Source of the DNA: Tamarix chinensis
Lineage: Eukaryota > Streptophyta > Magnoliopsida > Caryophyllales > Tamaricaceae
Reading direction: 5' to 3'
Length of the DNA: 64,000 nucleotides
Assembly (NCBI GenBank): GCA_030549775.1
Contig: CM060178.1
Span: 66,888,896-66,952,895, forward strand
Position numbers and translations under genes: made by a program
In this document: positions 12,201 through 24,200 of the stretch, one piece after another
How positions within the stretch are numbered: the first letter of the stretch is position 1
Layout: every line of letters starts with the position of its first letter
The notes under the pieces: generated by a model
What the model was told of the DNA's origin: nothing
The model's input: only the letters and a program-made list of their open reading frames with translations
The model's database searches: none

Positions 12201-15200
12201 CTCAATTATGTCATTCTCCCTCGTTTTTCCTTCTGTGTTGGTCACTAGTGTGATAGGGGGATGGGAGGGGTAGTGGATAGTTTTTAATGGAACAGAAGAC
12301 TAGTGCGGGAAGGCTTCCAGGTCCTTGAAAACCTGGCATTAGCACTTGCTTTTCTTTGCAATCTACTTTCTATGCACTTTTTCTCAATGTACCTAACTTC
12401 TCTTTAATTATTCTTTGAACTCTATTACTGATTTCTAAGTGTGGAGCCTAATAAAATGCCATTTGGTCCGAGTGAAGGTCAAGGAAAGCAATTTTCATAG
12501 TTTTTCTACTGATAGGTGACAGTACAAGCATATAACTTACATTAGCAACAGGACACCAACTTTAAAGGGCAAGCCGAAATAAGTGATCTAAAAGCTCTTC
12601 AAGGAATAGTTTTCCTCAGCCTACTAATTACATAAAAAAAAAAGTCTTATGCTGAGGATTATAGACTCGCTATGGACAAAAAGCTCTTTCTACAAACAGC
12701 TAGATGCAAACTTCTAATGTTTTGTAACCAATTTTTTAAGGGTTTTATAAGAAATGCCGACCAACATCAACAATAAATTGCATCTGAGCATATATGCCAT
12801 TTGGTATCAAGGAAGGTCAAGGAAAGCAAAACTAATAGTTTCACGACTAACGGATGAGAGTAAGAGCATACAACGTACATCAGCAACAACACTTACTGAC
12901 TTTTGGAAGGAATGCATTGGTCAAGAAGGTTGTATTGCCAACCCCCACAACACAGTGATTCAGCTTACAAAAGCTATCAAAACTAACAATATCATTTACA
13001 CAAAAAGGGAAAGAAAAGAGCCAACAACAACAATCTTAAGCAAGAAATCATTCCAAATGATTAAAAAGGGAGTGAGATCAAGGAAGCACTCAAGCAGTTG
13101 ATGCATTTTCATTTAATCAAGGCAATAATCTTCTTCTTTTTCTATTTTTTCAAAGAAAAAGGCAGGTCAACTTTTAATACCCACCAATTTCCTTCTCCTT
13201 AACTTAAGGAAGAAATTATGATATTCTATGCTTCAGTACCTCCAGTTCTACAATTCATAAGCCCACAATGCTAGAAATCTACACTGAGATCCCACAATGC
13301 AACATGCATGAAATCTGCAACACAATTCATAAGCTTTCTATTCTAATTCGATCATTCCCGTCCTCTAGAAAGCAAATCCACATGAATTTCTAACATCCTA
13401 TTCCCCGCTCTAACAGTGAATGGACTATATTCTTTAGCCCGACAATATCCAATGCACTCCCTATTCCATATCAAGACACTAGGAAGCCCCCGGGCTTTTA
13501 GGAGTCTTATATAGTTACCAGATTAGACAATTTCCACAAGATGAGTACCAAGCAGATTGGGCAGCCAGATATTTTCTTCAGTTTCCCTTGTTTGGTTTCC
13601 TCTCTTCTTTGTCATGTGTATGTGAGTGATTTTCCATATGATGGCCAGCCTTCCAATGAATAAAAAGCAATTGCTAATCTTAAAAACAAACTGATCATAC
13701 TTTTATATGGATGACAAACAAAACAAGACCCAGAAGTGACTCAAATCTCAACAAGCATCTCACCCGAACAGCAGTGTTTCCAGCAAAATCCACAGCTGCA
13801 TCACCAGCATTGGCAAAACGATTAACCCAACCTGCAAGAGAAGGGAGCTTTAAGAAAATTACAGACTATTATGTGTCGATTGGTAAGCTGTACCTAGATT
13901 TGAAAATGCGTAAATTTACAATCCAACAAGTTATGTGAAACAAATCAGATTTTTAGTGCTGCTGATTCTATTGGACCTAAGCAACCAAACAAATCATTGT
14001 GTCCAGCAGAAGAGTGGGGAAAAAAAAGGTTCTCCACAATCATTTCCTTAATCCTAATATACCACCACCAAGGAAGACAATTTCATAATTATTACTCAGC
14101 TTTTTCCCCAAATTTACACCCTTTACCTATCAAATAAACAAATTAGCATGTCATACAACAAGGAACAAACATGTGTAAGCACCGAGGTTCCAATGGCTTT
14201 AGATTCAACAGAAAAAGAATAAAAAGTAACAAATTGTGGGCATGTTTACCAATGGAAAATAGATTTCTATCTTCTATTTCCCCCTCCAATTTCCAATAGA
14301 AAATAATATGACAGCTTTCCATGGAAAACGAGAACCTCATGTGCCCACTAATAGTCTGACACACTGCTAGTATTAGTTTTTTCACTAACAACTTAATATA
14401 CAAAGAAGCCAAAATGAAAATGAAAATTGATGTGTTATATGGGCCCGGGATTCAGACCAACCAGACTTGGAGCTTCTAGAATTTGTTTTAAGTCCCCCTT
14501 TCATGTTTTTGTATTTGTAGGACAAGTGCTTGAGATGGACACTAATGAATGATGGATGAATGTTCGAATGATGATGATGATGCTCAATGATGGTGAGGGT
14601 GTTGGTAAGAGTTGAGAGAAAGGTTATACCTGGGAACCAACACTTATAGTCAATCCCCAACTTGAATTCTTATTTCAGCATGGAGTCGAGGTACAGCTTT
14701 AGGTTACCAACATAGTATTACAAGGAACCCAATTATTCAAAGGAATGATAACTTATTGCAAATATTTCCTTTGATGCAATTATTTTCTTAGAAATAAGGA
14801 CTTGTGGTCCAAGTATTTCCTAACAATGGAACTTGCATAGGATAATATTTAAAAGTAACTGAACCATGTCATATGAAACCAACATTTTAACTACCAGACT
14901 AGAAACCGCCCCAATGCAATGGCTAGTACCCTACCTACCCATTGTTGGGTCAAAAAGTGATTTGCCCTTATAATTGACCCTATATGACCTAGTACAACCA
15001 ATCTGACTAGTTCAACCATTCGTGCTTGGGACTTAAACAACAATAGAAAAAAGAGCCTTGCTTGCATTTTGGTTCATCCTAGGAAATTTTTTACGGTCGG
15101 TACACATATTTTAAAACAACATAGTTTTGTGCCGGGAGACTATCTGCCTCTCTGGTACCCTGTTAAACTAGTTAGACCAGCCCATCTAATTTTTTATTCA

Positions 15201-18200
15201 CTGTATAGAACAAAATATAGTCTAACAATTAAACACAATCTAGAAACTAATAAGAACTTAATCAAATCGGTAGTACATAGCAATTGAAATAGCAAAGATG
15301 ATGTGTACAGAGGAATGAGAGAATATGGTAGTAACAAGCCAACCGTTCGAGGACTTTGTCCCTCCCAATACTACCAATGCCCCCCTCCTATATTGACATC
15401 CCCCCTATTTATTCCCCAATCATTCCTTAACATAATTGCCTGTCCCCACCCATTTGCACTGCCAACACAAGGCATAATGACTCTAATGGAATCAATGACA
15501 CCCCTCCCTAAAGTGGAAAATTACCCTAGTATATGATAAGCCCATCATTGGATACACTTATGTTAGGAGGGAAAAGGGGGGCTAAGTAATTGGGTTGAGA
15601 GATAAATGAACTAATTATGACTTAATCTATCCTTTGGGTCGTTGGTAGAAAGGGATTTCTGTCTTTTAGCATAGCAGGTTGTTATTTAGAATCTGCTATG
15701 AATTATGGAGTCACTCTTATTTTGTTCAACTGAGTCATAGCTATTGGAGTCTTTTTTTTTTTAAGGCCAAGGAAGGGACTCTTTTTGGGGGGGGGGGGGG
15801 ATGTTAGACGTAAGAAAGGAGGTGGCTAGAGCCTTGAATGTCTGGTGACACTATTATATCAAACCTCTAACACTATCATTTTACTTTCCCCATCTCTATT
15901 TTTCTTCTTCTCATCTATCGTTATTCTACTAACCATTGTTTGAGCTATGAATATTGATAGTTAATTAGAAGCTCTCCTCCTACCAGTTTTGTATCAATAT
16001 CATCTATGATTGGGAAGAATGGCTCAAAAGAACAAACGGACGCTTTGGAAGAGAAATTAGATGTGGTTTAAGAGGAAAGGAAAAAGGAGATCGATAGAAT
16101 AAAAGAAGATACCCAAAAGATTCCCTAAACAGAACAAAATATGACGAAGGTACTGAGTAGGCTGGATTAGTTGCTTAGACAAGGAGGTTAAGCCCCATCC
16201 TCAGCTCATTCAAGGAAGGAGGAGGAGGAGAAGCAAGAGGCCCTTGTTCATGGCGCAGCACATATAATAGATCAAGAAGCTCCGCGAGCTTATTATCACC
16301 CTACTCGCCAATTGGAGTTTCCAATCTTCAATGGCTCAAACTCAGATGGATGGTTGCTTCGTGTGGAATGACAATTTAACTTGAACCAACTGAACGAAAC
16401 AGAGTGACTGGAATCCGTAGTAGTATCCATGGAAGGGAAGGCTCTCCCTTGGTTTCAATGTGCTGAAGAAGGGAAGAGGTTCACAACTTGGAAAATTTCA
16501 ATGAATCTTTCCTCACTTGTTTCCAACCGAAGCACGAGAGTTCACTATGTGAGAAATTCTTGGATATACATTAGACTGGAGGAGTATGTAGAGACATTTG
16601 AGTTACTAGCGGCCCCTTTCCAAGGACAATTGACAAAGAAGGTACTCATTGGTACTTTTCTTAATGGGCAAAACCCAAGGGTGAAGGTGGAGGTTAGAAT
16701 GATGCAGCCCAATGGATTGATAGAAATAATGGGATCGACCCATGTAGTGGAGGATAAAAATCAGGTCATCCAGACAAAGAGAAATGAGGTAGGCGAAGCC
16801 GGGAGAGCTAGACCCAAGCCATCCTCTCTAGCCCAAGAAGCTCTTATTCATACTCGCCAAGAATCGGCATGACCAAATCAGGTGTCGCGACCTCAATTCC
16901 AAAGTAGTCCACAATAAATCCCAATAGTGCACCTAAATTCAAAGAGTAAAATTAGGAGAACTCCGAGATTCAGGCAACTTCCAGACACTAAGCTGTTACA
17001 CCTGAGGGAGAAAGGATTATGCTTCAAATGCAAAGATAAGTACTCACCTGGCCACTACTGCAAAAATTACATACTATGATTGCTGCTAGTGGACGATACA
17101 GTGGAGATGGATGAAGGAGAAGAGGAGTTGTCGATGGAAATTATAGATGCAAGGGAGGAGATCAAAGTTGAGGTGGAGTCGTCTATGAATTATGTTGTGG
17201 GATTCACCACACACCCAAAACCATTAAGCTAAGAGGGCCTATCCAAGATATATGGTGGTTGTTTTGATTGATTGTGGCACCACTCACAATTTCATCTCAA
17301 CCGACCTGGTGGAGAGGTTTGGACTTCCAACGACTAGGACGATTTCTTATGGGGCACACTTTGGGCACTGGAAATTCAATTCAAGCATATGTAAAGGGGT
17401 CTAATTGGCACTACAAGAGATTGAGGTAAGCAAAGATTTCTTGCCACTGAAACTAGGAAGTGCAAATGTTATCTTAGGAATGTAGTGGTTAGAAAAATTG
17501 GGTATGATGCACATCAACTGGAGAAACTTAACAATGAAATTCACAGTGAATAGAACAACAGTCACTCTACGAGGAGATATTGAATTTCTGTAGTACCCCT
17601 AAAACTCTAATTTATATAGTATGCCAAAGGGGTGAAGGAATTTGATTAGTGTTTTGCACTAGAATCCGTCAGAATTCAAAACTATTCCTGTTCAAATACC
17701 TAAAGGTAGTACAAAGGTTTCTTGAAGTGATAAAAGAACCTTAGGGACTATCCCCTCGGCGTGGATTATACCACAGAATTCTACTAATTCTAAGGGCTCA
17801 ATAAGTAAGGGTGATGCCATACCGGCACCCTCAAGTGCAAAAGGATGAGATTAAATGTCTAGTAGGTGAAATGATGACGGTCGGAGTGATTAGGCCCAAC
17901 CACAGTCCTTTCTCTAACCTGATGTAGCTAGTAAAGGACAATAGCTGGCAATTTTCTGTCAACTATAGAACCTTGAACAAGGTAACAATCCAAGATAAAT
18001 TTCCCACCCCTATGGTTCATGAATTGCTCAATGAGCTAAATGAATAACCGGTGTTTTCAATGCTGGATTTGAAATCAAGAGACCATCAAATTAGGGTAAG
18101 TTCTGAAGATATACTAAAAACTAATTTTCACACACATGGGGGGCATTATGAGTTCTTGGTAATGCCAATCCACTTTTCAAGCTCTGATGAACGAAATATT

Positions 18201-21200
18201 TAACCCCTTCCTCCGTAAGTTTGTATTGGTAATTTTTTACCATATCCTAGTATATAGTCAAGATATGGAGTCACATCGGCCATTAAACCTCGGTGTTTGA
18301 AGCATTGCGTGCCAATGCACTAACAATGAACATGAAGAAGTGTACATTAGGACAACTTGAATTGGAGTATTTAAGTCACTTGATTTTAGCGCATGGAGTA
18401 GCAGCTAACCCACCTAAACTCTAGTGCACAGCAGAATGGCCATGCCAAAAACGTTAAAGGAACTATAAGAATTTTTAGGCTTGGTTGGGTATTATCGAAA
18501 GTTTGTTCAGCACTATGGTCACATATTAGCCCCTCTCACAACACAGCTAAAGAATGACAACTTTGGGTGGAATGTTGAGGCCTAAGAAGCTTTTGATAAG
18601 CTCAAGCAAGCAATGTCATCCATGTCAATTTTAGGACTGCCTGATTTTTCAGGAACCTTTTGTGGTAGAAACTGATGCCTTAGGGATTGGCATAAGGGAA
18701 ATCTTGATGTAGAAGCAATGCCCCATTACCTATTTCATTCAAGCCTAGGACCTACGAGCATGTATGGAATCTGCGTATGAAAGAGAGTTAATGGCAATAG
18801 TGCTCACCATATAGAAACGGTGACGCTATCACATGGGCAGAAATTTATAGTGAGGGCTAATAAAAAAAGTTTAAAATATTTTTTGGAGCATCAAATGACA
18901 CCCGAAGAGCACCTCAAATGGGTCACTAAGTTGTGGAGTTACAACTTTGCCAACAAATACGAACCAAGGGGCTAGAAAAAGGCTATAGATGCGCTCTCAC
19001 ACGTGGAATCATCTTCTAATTTTGCTTCTCTTCCTATTGTTTGGGTAGCTCTCTTCAATCCAAAGTGACAGCCGATACAAAATCAAGGCCCACTGTGTAA
19101 GGGATTCAGCAGGGTAAGGTGACCACCAAGGATTACATCTTACAGCAAGAAAATTTAATATATCGAGGTCACTTGGTCATACCGGCTAATCTTATTAAAG
19201 GGGAAGGTTGCTAGCAAAGTTCCATGGAGGAGGGATGGGAGGTCATTCAGATGTATTAAGGACATTCCATAGGAAAGCAAGGGAGATGTATTAGCAAGGT
19301 ATGTTGCAGGTTGTGTGGTGTGCCAACAAAACAAGTACCGGACCCTGAGCCTAAAAGGATTGCTCTACCCTTGTCTAATTCCCCAATAGGTCTGGGAGGA
19401 CATATCAGTGGATTTTATTGAGGGGTTGCCCATTTCAAAGAGTTATGACTGTCTAATGGTTGTAGTGGACCGTTTAACCAAGTATACTCATTTTATTCCC
19501 TTAAGACATCCATTTAATGCACGTATAGTCGCAGTTGTATTTGCGAAGGAAATATTCCATCTAGATAGTGTTCCCCAGTCCATAGTGTTGAACCAGAATA
19601 AGGTGTTTGTCAGTAATTTTTGGAAGGAAACGTTTAAGTTGCAAGCATGAAGCTATGGTTTAGTTCGGCATATCACCCCCAAACGAACGGCTAAACAAAG
19701 GTGGTTGGTCGCAATTTGGAGACCTACTTACAATGCATGTGACACGCAAGCAGTGGACAAAATGGGTTTCGTACTTCCGTGGGTAGAATTTTGGTATAAT
19801 ACTTATTATCACTCTGCCATTCAAACCACTCCCTTCACTGCTTTATATGGTTGAGAACCCCCAAATTTGTTACATTATGAGCCTAGGAATACTCCTTTCG
19901 TTGTAGTTAATCAAAAGCTCCTAGAGAGGGATGCAATTCTAACCGAATTGAAACACCACCTTCAATGTGCACAATTAAGAATAAAGCAACATTCTGACAA
20001 AAAGAGAAGAGAGCGGGTGTTTCTGATAGGAAGTTGGGTATTTGTGAACCTTAAGCCATACCCCACTGATCCTTAGCTAGGCGCGTAAATGAAAAACTTA
20101 CCCGAAGGTACTTTGGTCCATACCAAGTGAAGGCCAAGATTGGAGAGGTTGCATATTGCCTCTCAAGTTATCGGACAGTGCCCTCATTCACCTTGTCATT
20201 CATGTATCATTGCCCGGGCCAAGTTAAACCTAACCTTTTACCCCTTTTTTGACCTCTAATAGGGAATGGAAGGTCGAACCTAAAGATATTTTGAACTTGT
20301 GTTACAATTCCAAAGGCGTATTGAAAGCCCTGATTAGATGGAAGGAGTTACCAAAGTTTGAGGCATCATGGGAGGACTTTGACCTCATCAACCAACCATT
20401 TCCTACATTTCACCTTAAAGGCAAGGTGAAGGTTTAAGAGGAGAGTAATGTTAGACCCATCATCAGAGACAATTATATTAGGAGGGAAAAGGGGGTTGAT
20501 TAATTGGGTCGAGACTTAAGAGATAAATGAGCTAATCCTAAGTTAGTGTATCCTTTGGGTCGTTGGTAGAAGGGGTTTTTTGTCTTTTAGCAAGTCAGGT
20601 TGTTATTTGGAATCGGTTATGAATTGATAAGTCACTCTTATTCTGTTTAATTAAGTTATAGCTATAGGAGTTTTTTTTTTTCTATTTAATGTCGAGGAAG
20701 GGAATCGGTTGAGGGAGATCTCAAATGTAAGAAGGGAGGTGGCCAGAGCCTTGAATGTCTGGTAGCACCATTATATCAGACCTCTAATACTATCATTTTC
20801 CTTCCTCATCTCTATATTTCTTCTTCTCATCTATTGATATTCTACTAACCATTTTAGAGCTATGAATAATATCATGACAATCCTAGCAATTAATAACTCG
20901 ATAGCCGGCTAAGTCACATCTCACCTATCACCAGCAACACTGGCTAACCCATCTCTAAAGCTCCTAGCCTTGGGTCAGTGGCTTATTAATACCCCCCCCC
21001 CCCCGGGTAACATTTCCATCTTGTCCTCAAGGTGGAAAGAAGGAAATTGAGTGTTAATAAGATCAAACTCTTCCCAAAATGATTCAAACTCCAAATTTCC
21101 TCTCCAACTAGAGGCAACGTATATCTTGCACCTTTTCAAGCTACACCACTCACTCCAAATCAAGCATGAGTCCAACTAGAAAAGCCTACAACTAATCGAC

Positions 21201-24200
21201 ATCTCCCACTATCAACCATCGCATCAACACGTGGAACATAAAGTGAATTCACATCGAGTTCGAAAGATCCAGCTTGTTGGTCACCTTCCCCACATAGCTC
21301 GACACTTGATATGGGTTAAAATACCTTGGAGAGAGCTTCTCATCACCCATTTAGCAAGTGATTGTTTCCTATAGAGCCTGAGCTTCACATACACTCAATC
21401 ACCAGCTTCAAAGGTCAAATCTCACTGCTTCCTATCCACCATAACCTTCATCAATTTCTAAGAACAATCCAAGGGCAAGTCATCCAAAATAGCATCTTTG
21501 TTCGTGAATTCCCTATCAATAGCTGCCAAAGGGGAACTATCTAGGATGTATTGTATTAATGGGGGGCCTAAAGAGCAAAAATTGGTGCATTGCCTGTGGC
21601 TGTGTGATGAGAGTTATTATACCAATACTCCGCCCACAATAACCAACACATCCACTACTTGGGCTGCCCTTTAACAAAGCACCTCATGTATGCCTCCAAA
21701 CAACAATTAACCACCTTAGACAAAACTTCGAACTGAGGGTGATATGCAATGTCGTTCCCTACAGCCGAAAGACATATTTCTAGAAATAGCTCAAGAAGAC
21801 CTTGTCACAATTAGATAAAATGAGCCAATGAATGCCATGTAATCACATCACCTCTTTAACAAAAACATCTACAACATCAGAGGTTGTGAACGAATACCAA
21901 AGGATTAAAAAATGAGTGTGCCACCATTGTACAATTGTGCCTTTTAGACTTAGGCAACACTTCGATGAAGTCCATCAACACATCTTTCCAAACTTGCTCG
22001 AATACGGGCAACGATCGGCTAGGGACAAGGCCAAGATCTTGTTCTACTGACAAATAGCATGAACAGCGATGTAACCTTGGACCCTACAGCACATACTTGA
22101 CCAATACACATCTTTGACCGATATCATGTAAGTCTTCAACACTCCAGAATATCCGTTGATCTGTCCCCCATGGTATTCAGCCAACACATGAGAATAAACA
22201 CATAATCGTGAAGAAATACTAGCCTTCCTTTGTATAGCAAGGCCCCTTGATTAAAGACTATGATCTATTACGGCTCTAGGAGACACAAGGAGAGCCCTTT
22301 TGATAAGTCCTAACTCTAAGTTAGCATCCATCTCACATTGTAATGCCTTCCAATTGCAGACTCAAGCTACAATTAATGTGGCTAAGTTAACTTCTTCATC
22401 ACGCCTAGATAAGGCATGCCTTATTCTCGCAACCTAGCCGATATTCAATGTCAAAATTTTAGCTCCATAATATAGAAATGCAACGTTGATGCTCTTCTAA
22501 GATGATTGTTGATCAAGCAGAAACTTTAAACTTTTCTGATCCGTGTGCACTACAAATTTCTATCCTAATAGGTATGGCCTCCAACACCTAACGACTAGAA
22601 TTACTACCACCAACTCCCTTTCATATACCGCCTTTATTCAAGATCTCTGATGTTGCAACAAGACTGCCTCAATTCCCAACCCTTATGCATCTGTCTCCAT
22701 CGCAAACAATTGTTGAAAATCTAGTTGGGTAAGGACTGGTACCTTTACCATAGCCTGTTTGAGCTCTTTGACTGTCAATTGGATTTCCTCATTCCATTCA
22801 AAGCTATCTTTTATAATTTGGGCAATTAAAAGCGTTACTATATGCCCATTACCAGTACACAAATTATTAATAATAGCCTGAGTCTAAGAAAACCCCGCAA
22901 ATCTTGTAAATTCTTAGGTGTTGGCCAATCAACAATTGCCTTAATCTTGGACAAGTCAGCTAATACACTTGGTGCTGAAACAATGTGACTGAGATATTCC
23001 AATTCCTTTTGGCCAAATAAGCACTTTTTTCTATTAACAAATAGTGAGTGTGCACACAGTAGCTCACACACCTATTTTAGATGTTTCACATGTTCCTCCA
23101 TACTAGGACTATACACCAATGGAAATGTCGTCGAAGAACACAAGAACGGATTTCCTCAAGTAAGGCTTGAAAATGGCATTGAAATGTGGTTGGGGAATTC
23201 ATCAACCCAAATGGCATTACAAGGAAGCCATAATGACCCTCGTGAGTCCTAAATGTTGTTTTAGGCACATCTTTTGACCGCACCCTAATCTGATGATACC
23301 CAAACTTCAAGTCAAGCTTAAAGAATACCCTTGCTCCATAGCTCATCCAATAACTCTTCAATTACCAATATTGGTAACTTATTCAGAATTGTTGCTCTAT
23401 TTTGGGCACAGTAATCCACACAAAAGCACCAAACACTATCTTTCTTCCTTACCAAGAGCACTAGATTGGAGAAGGGATTGTGACTTGGTTGAATGATACC
23501 TGTGGCCAACATTTCTAGCACCAACTTCTTTATCTCATCCTTCTAAGCTTTAGGGTATCTATAAGGCCTAACGCTAACAAGCTACTTCAATGTAATGATC
23601 TAAGGTCTGCTGAGGTGGAAGACATATTAGAGCACCCATCACATCCTAAAACTAGTATAACTCTTGCTCCTTGCTTTCTATCCTCTAGAGTTTCCGTAGC
23701 ACAACATTTCAGCAAGACCCCATTTCCCTCTCTTCAAATGGTCTTCATCATGGCCTGTAAAGACATTTGAGTTTTGCATAACCCAGGTTCCCCCCTCCCA
23801 CAACAAATTTCATAACCAAAGCCCTCAAATTTAAAAGTTTCTCAGACCATTGCATTCCCAAAAGAACATCTACACTTTCTAATTCTTGAGGTAAGAAATA
23901 TTCACATACATCAATCTATTATAGAGTGAGACGGTGACTTGCATATTCCATGAGTCTGGACCCATCCATTAAAATATAAGTACCGCAATTGCGTATTGGC
24001 TATAATTTAGTGGTTTTTGGACTGATAGCAACAGTGTTTAAAAATCATGCCTAAGGCACAAGGCACAGGGCAATGGGGGGACGGGACTTTTCTGGTGCTA
24101 GGCGAGGCTAAGGTGCACCTAAGGCAATGAGGCGCACGCTTGAGCATGTAATCAAGTAGGGACTTGGGAGCTCAATAGATACGTTGGGAGTATGGACTCA

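Larger units (their letters stand above)
7077..12255 (+). mobile_element. Complete but inactive Ty3/gypsy chromovirus (Reina-like size)
   Basis: This 5179-bp element has two 307-bp LTRs, a PBS, gag, protease, RT, RNase H, integrase, a C-terminal chromodomain-like segment and a polypurine tract in the usual gypsy order. Small size, short LTRs and a chromodomain suggest the Reina clade; this is inferred, not tested. Flanking pentamers GGGTG (7072-7076) and GGGGG (12256-12260) are a likely target duplication with one change. The LTRs differ at about 23 of 307 sites by my count, so it is not recent. It lies in intron 3 on the strand opposite to the host gene. Stops, frameshifts and catalytic substitutions make it non-autonomous. 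Confidence 0.93.
12256..13763. other. Intron 3 of the deSI-like gene, part right of the chromovirus
   Basis: Noncoding; includes the tandem intronic repeats at 12457-12905 and otherwise unremarkable sequence up to exon 3. Confidence 0.6.
15534..20874 (+). mobile_element. Degenerate Ty3/gypsy chromovirus in intron 2
   Basis: Two diverged 426-bp LTR-like ends (15534-15959 and 20449-20874) enclose gag, protease, RT, RNase H, integrase and a chromodomain-like tail, in that order. Equal end lengths support the chosen limits, but the last bases (ATA against TCA) and a clear target duplication are not settled. A polypurine stretch AAGAGGAGAG precedes the 3' LTR. It is much more decayed than the intron-3 element, with many stops, so it is probably older. 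It too is antisense to the host gene. Confidence 0.8.
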
